Below are positions 1 through 12,300 of a stretch of DNA of 64,000 nt, one piece after another. The notes under the pieces were generated by a model that saw nothing but the letters and a program-made list of their open reading frames with translations, was not told the origin of the DNA and searched no databases. The position numbers and the translations under genes were made by a program. Numbering within the stretch: position 1 is the first letter of the stretch; each line of letters opens with the position of its first letter. Location of the stretch: contig JANVCC010000073.1 of the NCBI GenBank assembly GCA_025345505.1, forward strand, positions 9,738,887-9,802,886, in the 5' to 3' direction. Source of the stretch: Todiramphus chloris collaris (lineage: Eukaryota; Chordata; Aves; Coraciiformes; Alcedinidae).

Positions 1-146
1 GTATATGTCTGGCCATCAGTCAAGATCTCTCTTCCCAAAAATTTTGAATCAGATTTGATGAGAGGTGGTGGCTGTTAAGAGATTTTAGTTTCTCACTTCT
101 TCAGTGAAAGTAAATGACTGAGAATTGGTCCAACCAGAAGAAAAGT

Positions 147-655
147 TGCAGCCTGGCCTCGTTGTATTGAATCCATCTGAGATAGATTAATTTTCCTCCT
201 AGCAGCTCTCATAGTGCTGTGCTTTCTATTTGGTATCTAGAAAGGTGTTGATAACACACCGGTATTTGGCTATTGCTGAGCAAGGCTTGCACATCATCAG
301 TGTGTCTCTCCAACATTCCCCTCTCACCAGTAGGCTGGGGGTGGGCAAGATCTGGGAGGGGACAGAGCCAGGACAGCTGACCCAAAATGACCAAAGGGAT
401 ATTCCATACCATATGGCATCTGCTCAGTGATAAAAGCTAAGAGAAAGGAAGCCTTACTTTGTGGGAAGTGGCCAGATAACACCTGCTGATGGTAAGTATA
501 GAATAAATCTTTTGTTTTCCTTTACTTCCAGACATGGTCTTTGCTTTTGCTTTATTGAACTGCCTTTATCTTGATCCATGACAATTTTTCCATCTTACTT
601 TCTCCCTCTCATTCCATCCTGCTAGGGAGGGAAGTGATAGAGTGGCTTGGTGGGA
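147..655 (+). mobile_element. Old ERV solo LTR remnant
   Basis: This stretch resembles a widespread avian LTR family read 5' to 3' on the plus strand. It starts with a decayed TG..CCTGG-type end near 147. The middle runs from a GTTGATAACACACC segment near 247 to the core CCAGGACAGCTGACCCAAA near 369-387. After the CATACCATATGGCATC segment near 404 comes a degraded TATA-like GTGATAAAAGC at about 428. The 3' part holds the TTTGCTTTATTGAACTGCC stretch near 546-564, a decayed form of the poly(A) region. The last recognisable part is GAGTGGCTTGGTGGG near 640-655. No internal retroviral region or clear target duplication is visible, so it is probably a solo LTR, old and diverged. Ends are approximate. 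Class assignment (ERVL or ERVK) is not certain. Confidence 0.7.
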
Positions 656-2200
656 ATATTTTCACTTCAGCTCAGACACTCACTATTAGTTGCAGGGCTG
701 TTTCAAGGTTACATTTCTGCATAGTCTCAATGTGTGTACTTCACTGTGTAAAGTTATGGAGGTGCAAAAGAGATTGCAGGACTGAGATGGTGGTATCTGG
801 TGTCAGAGGTGAAAATAGTTTATGGCTAGTCAATCAGCACAGTGCAGGCCAAGAAGCCACCTTGCATTGATAGGAAAGAAGATATTTACACTGAAAAGCA
901 CTTTATCTCTGAAAAGGTGGCATAATAAGTCACAACAACAACAAAACCAAACCAAAACCAAACCCGCCAAAAAAATCCAGAAACAAACAAAAAACCAAAA
1001 ACAAACTAAAAAACCCAATGATGTACCTTTTAGGAAGAAATAGTTTCTTTTCTGTCTTTCCAAGGATAGAAAAGTTAAGTCTCTGAGAAGTAGTGATTAC
1101 TTTTTTTGACGATCAAAAAATATTCTCTGCTTTCCCGCAGTCTTTTCCACATCACTGTAGCCAGAAACTTTTCTGTCTCTGAGCAGTAATCATTTACCTG
1201 AAAAATACCCTGTAATATTTCTCTTTGTGGAGGCCAGTCAGTTACAAATAATGACTTTGAAGCGTGATATATAACTGAAACTGGCATGAAAAGAAATGGA
1301 TGAGACAATTAGAACTTATAAGAAGGGTGGTTGCATTAATATGCTGGAGAGAATCACTTAGAATGAAGAATTCCAAACTCCAGGGAAACCTTAAAATGTA
1401 TTTGGCATCTGAATTATTGCACAAAGCACAAAACAAACATACATAAAATCCTGACCTAGACTTCAGACACTGACAAATGTCCCTCTGACTTCATGGGGTC
1501 AGGATTCCAGCTGACTTCATACACACATCTCGAGTATTTAATATCTGACATTTTATGGTGAGATTTAGGTGCTCAGGTAGAAAATAGGCATGCTCAGAAC
1601 ATCCTCCCCTATTGACAGTGGTCAAATGCTGATGGTGCTTAAAATCAGTTGATATCCCAGTTTGCCACAGCTTGAACTGGTGGTTGCTGTAGTGATGCCC
1701 ATGCCCGTGATCAGATGGGACTGGCACAGGGCACCCCTGCTCTCCCATCTCCCAACTCCTCCCACATACCCCAGTGCCAGCAGCCCCTGCAGAGTGCAGG
1801 CCTTGTGCTGTCATCAACTCTGGGCAGTCCAGGACACCTCTCCATGGTCACCACAGGGAAGGGGGATCCTCAGTGCTGCCTGGCCCTTGGTGAGGGGCAA
1901 GGTTCTCATGGCGCCCAGAGACCACTGTGATGAAGAGCCCATGGGTGTGACCAGGGAACTGTGATGCCAGTCTGTGGACGATGAGCTGAACGCCCACTCC
2001 CAGCCCTCCGAGGGGCAGCCAAGATTGCTGAGGAGGCTCCAAGCAAGGCACAGGGTAGAAGGGAGAGGCCAGCAGTGGGATGGGGTGGCTGTGCCAATGC
2101 AGCTGCCTCAATCCCCGGCATACTCCTCCTCCCACCCCTGCATGCAGGTGGGCCATGGGCAGGGAGAGGAAGCACCAAGGCCACCGGGCAGATGGAGCAG
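656..2200. other. Unique DNA, no gene seen
   Basis: No recognisable gene before about 2.2 kb. An A/C-rich tract at 931-1016 is listed separately. GC content rises from about 1650 onward and several overlapping frames open on both strands, but none can be told apart from the effect of high GC. This could be the 5' part of the decayed gene that follows. Confidence 0.5.
931..1016 (+). repeat. A/C-rich low-complexity tract
   Basis: The plus strand carries almost only A and C for about 85 bases, made of CAA, CCAAA and CAAAA units with scattered G. Similar tracts occur near 16343, 19004, 19853, 21686 and 23919. The short frames it opens on both strands are composition artefacts. Confidence 0.8.
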
Positions 2201-2897
2201 GGCCTTGTACCTCCAAGAGTACAGGCTCTTGTGTTACTGCTCTGCGGTGGCCAGGAGACGCAGTGGAGGACAAGCAGCATGCCAAAATTGCTGCTGCTCC
2301 CCGGGCAGGTTGTGGCACCTGCAGCTTCAGCTCTGCCAGCAGCTGCCGCCTCCTCCAGCCAGGTGCCGGCTCTGCCTGCGGTACCTTCTGGCTCTGCTGC
2401 CAGAGGCACAGCCTGCCGGATGACAGTCATGACCACCCACAAGCACTGCTGCCTGGTGCCTGCCACTGCAGAGTCAGTGGCCAAGCTGATGAAGAGCGGC
2501 TTTAGGCTGGTCCCCCCCGAGCCGCACAGCCTATGCTGCCGCGGTGAGAGACACCAGCTAGGACATTGTCCACGAGGTCCTGGACAAGGTGCTCCTTGGG
2601 AGTGAGGGACCCGCCCCGTGGCCACCGGCAGCACAGCGGGACAGGCTGCTCCCTGTGGACATGGTCACCACGACCAGGTCTTGGTGCAGATCTGCTGTGG
2701 CCCATTCGTCCATCCTGTCCATCAAGATGGAGCCTTTGGAGACCCCAGAGAGCAGCTGCCCAGCCCGGAATATCATCCTGCAGTGGCAGCAGGACAACTC
2801 TGAGCAGAGAGAGCTCCAGGAGCATGAAGACAACAAGGACCAGTGAGGACCCACCCAGACACTGTCCGAGGAGCAGCCCCATGTCAGCTCCAGGCTG

Positions 2898-3082
2898 GTA
2901 AGTGCCCAGGATGGGACAGGAAGATGAGCCTCCCTGTGCCTGGGACCAGCCGTTGCTCCCACTGCCCGGCTGCAGTCCCATCATCTCCTGCAGCCCTGTC
3001 CCAGCAGCCACTGCTGGAATGTCCCCGGCAGTGTTTGCGGGCAGGAGCTGAGCTGCCTTTACCAACCTCCCTCTACTTTCAG
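2898..3082 (+). other. Predicted 185-bp intron
   Basis: The donor CTG|GTAAGT is close to consensus and the acceptor is a run of pyrimidines ending CTACTTTCAG. The intron would be phase 0 and joins frame 0 upstream to frame 2 downstream. Short introns of this size are common in GC-rich bird genes. The quality of both sites is the best argument that the block is or was a spliced plus-strand gene. Confidence 0.55.
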
Positions 3083-4107
3083 ACCTGTGGGGTGAAGATC
3101 TACAGGCTGCAGCAGCCCAAGGGTAGAGGAAAAGAATAGCTGAACCCACAGCTGGCAGGAGAGGTGGCAAATGGTGACCTGCAGAGCTGGGCTACTGTCC
3201 TGGCAGGACTTGAGGACACCAAGCCGGCAGCTTCGGCCCCGGCTGCATCTCCTGAGGGGCCTCTCGAGAGGCGGGCTCCTACCCTGCTGAGCCCCTCAGA
3301 GCACAAAGACCACCTCCTCAAGCTCTCCAACTTCATCTTGAGCAGGAGCAGTGCTGAGGACACCACTGAGTGTCCCTCATCTGGAGAGGCCAAGGCAGAG
3401 ACCGTCAGAGCCCCTCTTGTTCCTGCATCACGAGAGGACAAAAAGGTCCCTGCATCTTGTCCTGGACTTGGCGATCAGGATACAGTGTCAGAGAGCCAGG
3501 GAGCTGCCCCACATAGCCCTACAGCATGTGATGATGAGGACATCTTTCTGGACTCGGCTGAATTCATCATGAGCAGGGAGGTCATGGGCAGGGCTGTGGT
3601 CATCACCCAGCAATAAGATCCAGCCAAAAGCCTGGATGAACTTACAACATCAGACAGGTTGTCAGCTCCTGAGGACACTGAGAGTTCCATGTCTGCAGAG
3701 TCCAAGCCAGAGGCTGATACAGCCTCTCTTGCTCCTGCAGAAGAAGATGAAGAAGACATGGCTTCTCTGGCACCTGGAGACCACTGGGGAGAGTCCAGTG
3801 CAGCCACCATGGCTCTGGCAGCACAGAAGCCTCAAGTGTCTCCTCCACCACCAGAGAGCCCTCCGGCTGCCACTTCTCCTGAAGCCACCATCCTGCCTCT
3901 CCAGCTCCGGCCCTTGCTCTTCAGGAGGGCACTCAAGGCTGTGCGCAGGGCCTTCCGTGCCATGTCCTGCGTCAGGGCGCAGCCTGAGCCGTAGCACCTG
4001 GTGGCAAGATGTGCCCAAGGATGGGGCCTGGACAAGCCCCATTCAGCCACCACGAGAACTTCGGGCTGCCAGTCACCACTTGGCCACAGTGTCCACTTTG
4101 TGAAACC

Positions 4108-4113
4108 AATAAA
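4108..4113 (+). terminator. Poly(A) signal AATAAA
   Basis: A canonical AATAAA sits 114 bp after the last stop codon (3992-3994) of the decayed gene. A T-rich and GT-containing segment follows, then CTGTGCCTGGTTCATCTT. The placement suits the 3' end of a plus-strand transcript. Confidence 0.5.
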
Positions 4114-4556
4114 AGATTTTTGTTAATTTAACCTAGTGTTCATCTGTGCCTGGTTCATCTTGGCTTCCTTTCCCACAGCTGCTGCTGCTCTCCAGATACC
4201 CAGCACCATCCCAGCCCCTCCACGTGCTCCACCCACCCCTGCACTGGTCCCTGTGCAGTCCCAAGTGCAGGGGCCGCTGGCCTGAGGGAAAGCTCAGCTG
4301 GCTCTTCCCAGTCCCCTGCTCCTCCAGCACACCTCTGGGGACAATGTCCAGGAGCTTTTGTGCCAACACCTCCTAGGGGGTGGAGCAGCCTGGAGGTCTC
4401 AGCACTGCTCCTCTCTGCCTGCCTTTCTGGAGGGTGGTTCTACAGTTGCTCAGGTCACCAGGTCTCTCCAGATCAGTACAACCTTCTGGAGAGCAGAGTG
4501 TGGCTTCACACTGGCATGGCACAGCTCCCCCTAGCCCTGAGATGCTCCCCAGCCAG
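4114..4556. other. Segment between the two poly(A) motifs
   Basis: GC-rich, no gene recognised. It begins with the GU-rich part of the first poly(A) site and runs to a CR1 tail. Short frames on both strands are not supported by splice sites or similarity that I can see. Confidence 0.4.
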
Positions 4557-4825
4557 TCACAGAATCACTGAATACCAGGATGGTGAGGGTTGGAAGGGAC
4601 CTCTGGAGGTTGTCTGGTGCCAACCCCCTGCTCCATCCAGCAGGGTCACCCACAGCAGGGGACCCAGCACTGCAGTGTCCAGGCAACTTTGAAATCTCTC
4701 AGAGGAGGAGACTCCACAGCCTTTCTGGGCAGCCTGGGCCGGGCTCCAGCACCCTCACATCAAAGAAGTTTCTCCCCTGGTCATATGGAACCTCCTGGGT
4801 TCCAGCTTGAGCACCAGGCCTTTGT
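4557..4825 (-). mobile_element. CR1 LINE 3' fragment
   Basis: Minus-strand CR1 3' end. The plus strand begins with the reverse of the CR1 tail (CACAGAATCACTGAATACC) and then GGGTTGGAAGGGACCTCTGG. Next come the segment equivalent to TCCAACCCCCTGC and the C-terminal ORF2 remnant up to about 4825. It is 5' truncated and carries no open frame of length. It sits between the two related poly(A) motifs. Confidence 0.85.
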
Positions 4826-4866
4826 GGTGGGGATCAAGCACTTGGAACTGGACATTTTATGAAGTC

Positions 4867-4872
4867 AATAAA
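4867..4872 (+). terminator. Second, related poly(A) signal
   Basis: The context TCAATAAAAGATGATCATTT and the following CTGTGCCTGGTCCACCTTTG closely resemble the site at 4108 (CCAATAAAAGATTTTTGTT, then CTGTGCCTGGTTCATCTTGG). This suggests duplication of a 3' end or a second copy of a gene terminus. Confidence 0.45.
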
Positions 4873-5434
4873 AGATGATCATTTTCCCCCAGCACTTGTC
4901 TGTGCCTGGTCCACCTTTGTCTGGATAGACTCCTTTCAAAGCAAAGTGGGGATGCACAAAATATAGCACATTAACTGAAAAGACAACGGAGGAGAAGTTA
5001 CCATAATACTTCTGCTTTATATAGTAGTCATTGTGGTCCAGGATGCTGAGGATGGTTAGTGATCTCCCTTCTAATCTAAAAGCAGGGGCTGCCAGGAGAC
5101 ACCTAAATCTTTTGCATAGTCAGTGGATAAGTATGTGTCCTAACTGCCACACATGGGGGATCTTGTTCCTTGTATGGTGTCTTTCTAGTCTGTTAGAATC
5201 CAGGTGGAGTGGAATAGCTTTGGCAAGAAGGAGTGAGCATTTGGACTCTATTTAAAGTGTGTATATATTACATAACACTTGTGGCATTTATTTCCATTGC
5301 AAATAATATAATTTATTAACAACTGCCTATCCTTTATATGGCATCTTTTTTTTTCTTTTTTCCCCATCTATCAGTCTTTTTACTGTAAAGTAAAAATATT
5401 CTTTGCATAGCAGAAGATTTTACTGTTCACTTCA
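4873..5434. other. Unique DNA, nothing recognised
   Basis: AT-rich sequence between the second poly(A) motif and the plus-strand CR1. Short frames only. Confidence 0.5.
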
Positions 5435-6395
5435 TGATGGAGCCCCAAATGAAACTGAGCCTTCTTCAAGCAGCTGGAAGTTGCCTCACAATCACAGGCT
5501 CTGGTTGTCACAGGAGACTTCAGTTACCCTGACATTTGCTGGGAAAGCTACACAGCCAGACATGCACAGTCCAATAGGTTCCTCCAGTGCATTGACAATA
5601 ACTTCTTGATGCAGGTGGTGGAGGAGACGACAAGGATAGGAGCGCTGCTGGACCTTGTACTAATAAAGAGAGACTGAGGATGTGAAAGTAAGGGGCACCC
5701 TTGGCTGCAGTGACCATGAGATGGTGGAGTTCAGGGTCACATGCAGCAGGCACAGGGCCACAAGCAGGATCAGTACCCTGGACTTCAGAAGGGCTAACTT
5801 TGGCCTCTTCAGGGAACTGCTTGAAAAAGTCCCATGGGACAGGGCTCTAGATAGTGAGGAGGTCCAAGCAAGCTGGCTATTATTCAAGAGCCTTTTTCTC
5901 CAGACTCAAGATCAGAGCATCCGGAAGAGTAAGAAATCAAGTAACAGAGCTAGGAGACCTGCATGGTTGGGCAGGGAGCTAATGAACAAACTTAAGTGGA
6001 AGAAGGAAGTATATAGAACATGGAAGGAGGTGATTACCATGTGGGAAGAGTAAAAAGAAGTTGTCAGAGGATGCAGGGCTGCAACAAGGAAAGATAAGGC
6101 CTCCTTAGAACTAAACCTGGTGGGGGAGGTCAAGGACAACGAGAAAGGCTTTTTCAAGTATGTTGCAGGTAAAAGGAAGACTGGAGGAAATGTGGGCCCA
6201 CTGCTGAATGAAGCGGGTACCCTAGTGACTGAGGACAGAAAGAAGGTGGAGTTACTGAATGCCACCTTTGCCTTGGTCTTTACGGCTAAGGCCAGCTCCC
6301 AGGGGTTCCAGTCCTATAAGCCCACAGAGGAAGTCTGGAGGAAGGGAGATTTCCTATCAGTTGAGGAGGATTCGGTTCTGAAGCCTTATGACAGC
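5435..6395 (+). mobile_element. CR1 LINE pol fragment (endonuclease end to RT linker)
   Basis: Plus-strand CR1 ORF2 piece. From about 5462 the frame reads through the C-terminal part of the apurinic-type endonuclease, with the GDF and DICW motifs, to a stop near 5668. A one-base frameshift leads into the frame at 5682-6053, containing the SDHEMVEF motif typical of the end of this endonuclease domain. A TAA at 6051-6053 breaks the same frame. It continues from 6054 to about 6390 through the linker with the KRKT..NVGPLLNE and VTED motifs that precede the reverse transcriptase. The element is truncated at both ends: the N-terminal endonuclease, the RT catalytic core and the 3' tail are missing. 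The frameshift and stop make it dead and of middle age. Confidence 0.9.
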
Positions 6396-9300
6396 TGCTT
6401 ATTTATTTTTGATATTTTTTTTTACTAATACAAGTATCTTTTCTTTTGACAGAATAACATCAGTTGCTAATGAGTCTCATTTTACTTATGTTGTATCTTT
6501 AGCAAAACTGGGCTCAAAGGCAGATGCATTACACCCACAAATTTCTCCCCAAAACCCCACAGTTTTATTTGCTGGTTTTTACACTTCTTGTCGTTAACTT
6601 TTGTACTCGATATTATTAGTATTTTGATACTGCAGGAACATCTGTTAAGCCATGATGAGTCATGGATGCAGCCCTCTGTGTTGTCTTGTTAGCTATTATT
6701 TTGCTTATCTTTCTTCTGTGGAGTACAAGTATACCTGTGAGGAAGTGGTCATATCATTATTGTTCCATACTTTAAAAGGTTCTGCAATATGAATGTTTAG
6801 ATCTAGAATTATAATTTTGTGGGATTCTGTATGCACAAGCAGAATGATAGCACTTGCCAAGTAGTTTACAATGTTGTACTCACAATTTCACTAGTTTTTA
6901 AACTGAATGTAGAGGTGAAGGATGCACCTATCTCTGAAAGACAGGTGCAATTAGATAACAACTTGTGTCTCAGGCTTCTTGGTGGTGTCATTTGAAATAG
7001 CTGAAATACAGTATTACCATTCCCTCCCTCCATCCCCTGAAATAAGACTTGTGCTGTAAATGCTGACAATACCCTTATCTTTTGAGATGGCACCATGCAC
7101 AGCTTTAAATACTGGTTATAAATGTTAATGTGTTATCTGAAAGATATTTTTTTCCACATTCAGGAAGATCAGGATAGTCTCAGTAATAAATTTAATTAAT
7201 TCAGGGGAAAGACAGTAAGTTTATGCAAGTATTATAATGATTGGCATTTTTGCAAACAGCATATGATAAGTTGTGCAATTTTATTTTCAAAGTTTAATCA
7301 ATAGAGAGCTCTTTGATATTGCCGTGTACTTTGCAAATAGATGCTTCCTTGGGATGACAGAAAAACAACTTCTCTATCATGATGTGTTCATGCTTAGGGT
7401 TTAATCAATCTGCTTTAGTGATTATCATAAATTTTGATTTTCCAAAAAATAAATAGAAGCTATAAAATGATTACACTTCAGGGTGACATCCTGCTGCTGC
7501 TAGTCTGGGTCATTTGGTTTTACAAAGAGTTAAAAGGGTGCAAAGTCCATCACTGTGCTGAGTACAAGAGCATGGGCTATATACCAGTTTATTCCCATGT
7601 ATTGTAAACCCATGCCAGCTTTTAGATAGGAAATGAGGAGGGTTTCTGAGGCCTTAAGGAGTACTTTATCAATGTCTTGTGTTAGCTTTTGGGAGTGAAT
7701 TTCTGCTCAAATAAGAGGAGTAAGAAATGATCTTCATCCCCACAATGGGGAGACCACAGCACTACACTGCATTCCCCCCCCAAGTAAATTTTATCCACAT
7801 GGGTAGGCAGAAGGGATTGAAGCTCTTTCTGTGTGAACATGAATCCCATCATTATGGTGCTCTTCAGGGAGGCTGAGAGGAGCAAAGCACCCCTCACCCA
7901 TCTCTGGAGCATTTCAAACCAATGCAGAGGACTTTAGGGAGGTGCCCACTGCTCTGTGAGATCTCTGGTCTTGCTGAGCAGGCTCTGATTACTTGTGTGT
8001 CTTTTGTTCTTGAAAACAACAGTAGCAGCTGAAAGCTGAACTTCAAAAGATCATTTCACAAACATTTGAAGGCTGTCTATGTCCACAGAGCTGTGGTGCC
8101 AGCACACCTCGTCCTTCCATATTGCAGCAGCCTGCACAAATTCATGCTGGCCCCACAAAACCAGTCCCAGGGAAGTTTGCTTGGAACAGGCAGCATTAAC
8201 GATTTATTGGCTGTGGCAGTGCAAGGACATACAGTATGTATGAACTTGGAGATAACCTTTGGCAGGGAACTCTCTGTCTCCTTTCTGATAAAAATACAGT
8301 AACTGGTAGTAGGCACTTTGGAAACAAAGAAGCTGGAGCATTCCAGGTGACTTGATCTGAATTTCACAGACTGCCAGTAGCACTGATGCAAAACCTCCAG
8401 AGATGTCAGTAGGACATCTGTGCCTGGCACCACTGCAGGGTATGACCTGGTCAGCATGGGGCTGGATCCTGATCTCAGCACAGAAATTCCTCTAGGGGCA
8501 TGAGGGGTTATGGCAAACTGACATCAGCTAGGATCAGAGTCTGTGTGTGCTGTGCATACTGGATGAATTGCTATAGACACTAGTGAAAAAAAAGTGGTCT
8601 TTGGATATTTATTTCTAACACTTTTTACTTGCAGCAAGAAGATACTGTTTTAACAACCAGATACTGTGGCTTCAGCTGTAACTCTGCTTATTTGCATATA
8701 GACAAAGCATTCCGAGAGAATGATCTAAAGAGAGCAAAGGTGGTGTGGCTTTTTTTCCTTTTTATATAATTTTATTATGTGTGTGTGAGATCTGTATGTG
8801 TAAATGTATATATTTCTGTATGTACATCTTTTTGTTTAAACAGTATGTGTTTTATTTTGCTGTGCCCAGACAACATAAATTTCTGTGCTGCCTTTGTAAA
8901 TACACTGTAATGGCTGATTCTCTTGCATTCTTTGCGCTATCTTTGCTTATGCTGAATAGCAGCCGACACTTTAATTGGGATGACTGAGCTGAGAGCATTT
9001 GCCTTTGGAATTGGACACTTTTCAGTGTGAAGAGAGGGTACCACAGACTGACTCTTCTGTCTTTATCCTCAATCAAAACTCCATTAAATCAGACCTGTAG
9101 TTTGTAGCAAGGGAGATTCTCTATTGCATTGAAATGCATGGGAAAGACTGGAGACTCACAGTTTTTAAGGCTAATTAGATCCTGAGAAGGAGAATTAACT
9201 GATTTTCCCTGTCTTCTTTTTCTACTTTTTAAGAGCCTTTTTAATTACCTTCATCTCTGTTGTCATATTCATACACACTTGCCTCCTTGTAGGAAAAATA

Positions 9301-12300
9301 CCATGTACTTTTGAGTTCATTAAAAACCTTTTTGATAGATTCTACTAACTCTTTTTTTAAACAGAAATTAACACAGTGCTGGTACACTGTGTTAAAATTA
9401 TGTATCAGATCTTCTATATATTAATATAAGCCATGTACTTAATCTTTATTTGCATTTAACTGAATGATAACATTATTCACTGCTTAGGTACTAAATGAGA
9501 ATTTGGTTTTCAGTTGGCTACATTGTGTTTGGAAAATAAAGGAAGGAATACTTTAGGGCGTGACCATACTCAAATTCTTTGGTGGCGTTGGCAGTTTCAG
9601 CAACTGGGTTTTTTTCAGGCTCCCGTTACGTACCTGCCATTGATTCAAAAAGGTAAATAATCTTCAGCTGTGTTCAGAAGGTTGCCTTTGGCTGCATGAA
9701 AACATGCATTATGTATCAATATAGGAACAATAGGTAAGCAACCTGCCCATATGCCAATAGAAAAGTCACTTTTGTGCCACCAAAGAGGATTCTCAAAGCC
9801 TTTCTAACACTGCCAACAGAGCCACTCTCCTTGTAGGAGACCATGAGGCAGTATAAAAAAAAAAAATCTTGAAGCAGTAGAAAACTTGGCTGGAATCAGG
9901 CTTACAACTTCTTTTACATATATCCCCCAACATCTTTCATCTTTGCTTGTCTGAAAATAGAGCTGTTTTTCATGATTACCCTTCTTATGTCAGTATACAT
10001 GAGAATGGAACGGAATGTAGGAGGGAGATATCATCTTGTTCTTTTACTCAATTTTAGTTTAATTAATTTTGCATATGAGGAAAGTTGCATTAGTAGTCCT
10101 CTTCCCCATCCCAGGTTTCCTTGTGTTGCATTCACTTTCAGCCCTTTCCCCCACATCCCTTTGAAGAGTACTGTGTATTTAGTTCTTTAACCTCTTAGCA
10201 ATAATCCAGGCAGGAGCTGGCTTGAGCAAATTCAAGAAAGACACTGTAATTTCATCAACCATGTGGCTCTTGTTATTCTAGTGAAGTTCCTTGTTCTATC
10301 TTAGATTAAAGCAGTTTTCTGTGACTTCTTTAATTTTGCTATACAACACACTTCAGTCATGAAAGAGGAATGTACTCAATGGATTGCAGGATTTTCTTCT
10401 TGATCTTTTTTTTTTTTTTTCCTTCCCCTGTGATCTCTTTCTTCTCATCTCAGTTCTAGGTTTTAAACTATTGTACTGAATGGAAAATGCCTGGCAAGAG
10501 GACTAAACAGAGACTGGTAAAACTGACTTCTGATCAATCATGTTACAAAAAAGATAGTCACACTGGAAGAGGTACAGAGGAGGAACTGCTGTGGGAATGC
10601 AAAAGTAAAATGGGGTGAACTCCATTTTAAAAGCCTAGTTTGGAGATCATGGGTTTATCAGAAATTATCAAGCACTGGAACTGGAAGTCACGTCAGTGGT
10701 AAGACAGTGCTGAAACTAATTGTCCTGGTGTGATGCTGAGGTGAGCTGATATCTCCATGATGTTAGTGCTAGTGCATGCTGCAGTTCACTTTGTTTCTTG
10801 GAATAGATTGAGGATCTCTGCAGCATATGTCAGAAGGGCAGTCACAGGATTATTCTCTCTTTTGTATATACTGGGCTGTTGAAAACCAGAAGATACCAAT
10901 GCTTCTTTTGTTCTACTCCTCTGGCCCTAGTGGCAGTGTGACCCAGGCTTCACAAAGCCCCATGTACTCTCCTGTTAAGGACCCTCGAATACATGATTGG
11001 TGATATCCAACTAGGCAAAGGCAAGCAAGTAGAACCTACTGTAAGAACACAGGTCCCTGCATTTTTCTTGGTGTTCTAGTGATCTATTTACATGAGCACC
11101 CATAGATTTCAGTGTTAATGACCTAATTAAGATGCCAAATTAATACAGTCATACAGTCAGTCAGGCTCAGCTTCAGAAATTACCTTGACCACTGCTGGAG
11201 CTGGGAGTTTCACTTTTCCATTCTAGCTTATGTTTTGCAAGCACAGATTTAGTGTGTCAGAGGCAGACTGAAAGGCTCTTCTGAGCATGTAAGACTTCAG
11301 TCCCTTATACTGTGTTGTGATCAGCTTTGCTTTGGATCCTTAGTCAAATGCCAAGTACCTATCAAAAAGTTGAAAACAGGGTCAATGCATCATTCTACTG
11401 CAGTGTTTCCTTCACACTTAGGCATTTCACACCTGATGTCATCTAAGAGATCTTCAGCACAGCCTCATTTGGCACACCCTCAGGCATCCAAGAACATCTG
11501 GAAAGTTACTGATTTCAAACAGCTTATAGTGCACTCTTAAATCTTGTCATTCTTGTTTGCTTAGCTTTAGGGTTCTGCGATGCCAAAGCAAACAGGCATC
11601 ATCTGACACAAACAGATAAAAACAGATCTACTGAAGGTACAAAGCAGAGAGGTAAGGGTGTTCACAATTAACTAGTGATTTTTGTTGGAAGCTGAGCCAT
11701 GGATTCCCCTATGACTTTGAAACAGCCAATAAAACAAAGCACAAGACTTACCTGGCATCTAATGCAGTACTACAGCTGCCATCAGTGCAGTGCCCAGGAA
11801 CCTTGACTATGGCTCAGATGCCCCTTGCTCTAGACATGGAAAAACACAGAATAAGATGGTCATTGCCTCAACTCTAACTACTGAGTGAAACAGATTCCTT
11901 GCTGTTGTCAGTATCAGAACAGCCTCCAAAGAGCACAGAAATAATCTCCTTTGGAAGATATACTTGGTTTTGTTGGTGTTGGAAAACAAGTTGTTTGGAT
12001 TCCATAGAAGGGAACAGGATCATGAGTCACTTCTATACAGAGAAAGTCAAGATACTTTATGTAATTGTTCAGTGTCAGAAGAAAGCTATTTTAACTGAGC
12101 TTAGCAAGTTACAGATCTAAACCCATCCTTTTCTGGCACATCCTGAAAGTACTATATTACCTTGCTAACAGACAAAATGCCATCCAAGCAGATGAGCTGA
12201 GGTAGGCATCCAAAATACCATGGCCAGGTTCATCATCAAGTGTGTTTGTTCAGGTCAAATCTCCTGGAAGGCAGTGTAACACAGGTGCTGTGTCCTGAGC

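Larger units (their letters stand above)
2250..4113 (+). pseudogene. Decayed multi-exon gene with internal repeat, unidentified
   Basis: I do not recognise the family. Upstream coding-like sequence (about 2250-2897) lies in two frames: frame 2 up to about 2540, then frame 0 from about 2544. Frame 0 contains a TAG near 2559 and a TGA at 2844-2846. An intron with strong sites, GTAAGT at 2898 and a pyrimidine-rich CTTTCAG ending 3082, follows in phase 0. From 3083 to 3994 one frame (frame 2) runs about 304 codons with only two internal stops, TAG at 3137-3139 and TAA at 3614-3616. The predicted product is Ser/Pro/Glu-rich and ends in a basic Arg-rich stretch followed by QPEP. It contains a duplicated unit: FILSR (codon at 3332) recurs as FIMSR (3563), and AEDT (3353) as PEDT (3668). 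AATAAA lies at 4108. The pattern fits a nonsense- and frameshift-damaged gene. Alternatives are an alternatively spliced live gene with the stops in introns, or a lncRNA. Long minus-strand frames here are probably shadows of high GC. Confidence 0.5.

Noticed and set aside
1906-3170. Long minus-strand frames of 242 and 222 codons
   Set aside because: They lie opposite the plus-strand gene-like block, in GC-rich DNA where stops are rare in all frames. Splice sites and the poly(A) signal favour the plus strand.
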